DNA from: Andrena cerasifolii
Lineage: Eukaryota > Arthropoda > Insecta > Hymenoptera > Andrenidae
Direction of reading: 5' to 3'
Assembly (NCBI RefSeq): GCF_050908995.1
Contig: NC_135118.1
Span: 5,456,001-5,520,000, forward strand
Length of the DNA: 64,000 nucleotides
Shown: positions 63,989-64,000 of the stretch, one piece after another
Layout: each line of letters opens with the position of its first letter
How positions within the stretch are numbered: the first letter of the stretch is position 1
The notes under the pieces: model-generated
Databases searched by the model: none
What the model was told of the DNA's origin: nothing
What the model saw: only the letters and a program-made list of their open reading frames with translations
Made by a program: the position numbers and the translations under genes

Positions 63989-64000
63989 TTAAGGGAGCAC

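Noticed and set aside
1..64000. Bacterial-style features, CRISPR arrays and tRNA genes
   Set aside because: No spaced identical repeats with unique spacers, no operon-like gene packing and no cloverleaf with a convincing T-loop were found on either strand; the window is clearly eukaryotic.

Overview
This is a 64 kb piece of a eukaryotic, animal-type genome, most likely an insect and perhaps a hymenopteran. The organism call is an inference from three things: long AT-rich stretches broken by short GC-rich islands, an insect-like mitochondrial 12S fragment, and a dense mix of insect-style DNA transposons. There are no operons, ribosome binding sites, tRNA genes or CRISPR arrays. I recognise no complete protein-coding gene. 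The few open frames above about 100 codons are unrecognised or come from repeats, and only one (6475-6801) is kept, as a weak candidate.

What fills the window is mobile-element debris, mostly short non-autonomous DNA elements whose two halves are long inverted copies of each other (foldbacks). Many have precise ends and target duplications. The largest group sits between TTAA sites and starts with GGG/GGGG: three in a row at 13254-15677, and others at 32434-33115, 37192-37880, 40054-40646 and 63299-63988, with partial copies near 2291, 21353, 29265, 31820 and 40651. Another TTAA group starts with CCC or CAC, like piggyBac: 19500-20116, 38812-39090, 26302-26712 and 47829-48882. Elements flanked by TAA or TTA (PIF/Harbinger style) are at 10028-10633, 16917-17427, 36043-36953 and 52578-53537. 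Elements flanked by TA are at 22596-25001, 33742-34162, 47185-47373 and 47857-48633.

Transposase and reverse-transcriptase remnants give some of these a parentage: a non-LTR reverse transcriptase C-terminus (22082-22500, minus), a PIF/Harbinger transposase N-terminus (52142-52380, plus), a coiled-coil frame inside a TAA-flanked element (36278-36503), a pogo-type helix-turn-helix start (54617-54745, minus) and a mariner/Tc1-type C-terminus (56875-56935, minus). Other relics are a solo LTR with a five-base target duplication (61531-61837), a nuclear copy of mitochondrial 12S rRNA (about 60830-61100) and a degenerate 5S rRNA-like sequence (42448-42574, minus).

Insertions are repeatedly nested or abutted. 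The stack at 46963-49017 holds three other elements, and older copies of the host element elsewhere in the window show its uninterrupted sequence, so the order of events can be read. Tandem repeats include a 16-base minisatellite (29726-30085), a 22-base repeat (61838-61950), a roughly 18-base AT-rich repeat (58281-58555), a TA microsatellite (19831-19917) and a 395-base tandem duplication (27123-27909). Remaining stretches hold nothing I can identify. GC-rich stretches at 17700-18790, 42940-43560 and 49020-49990 might be promoter-associated, but nothing in them proves it.
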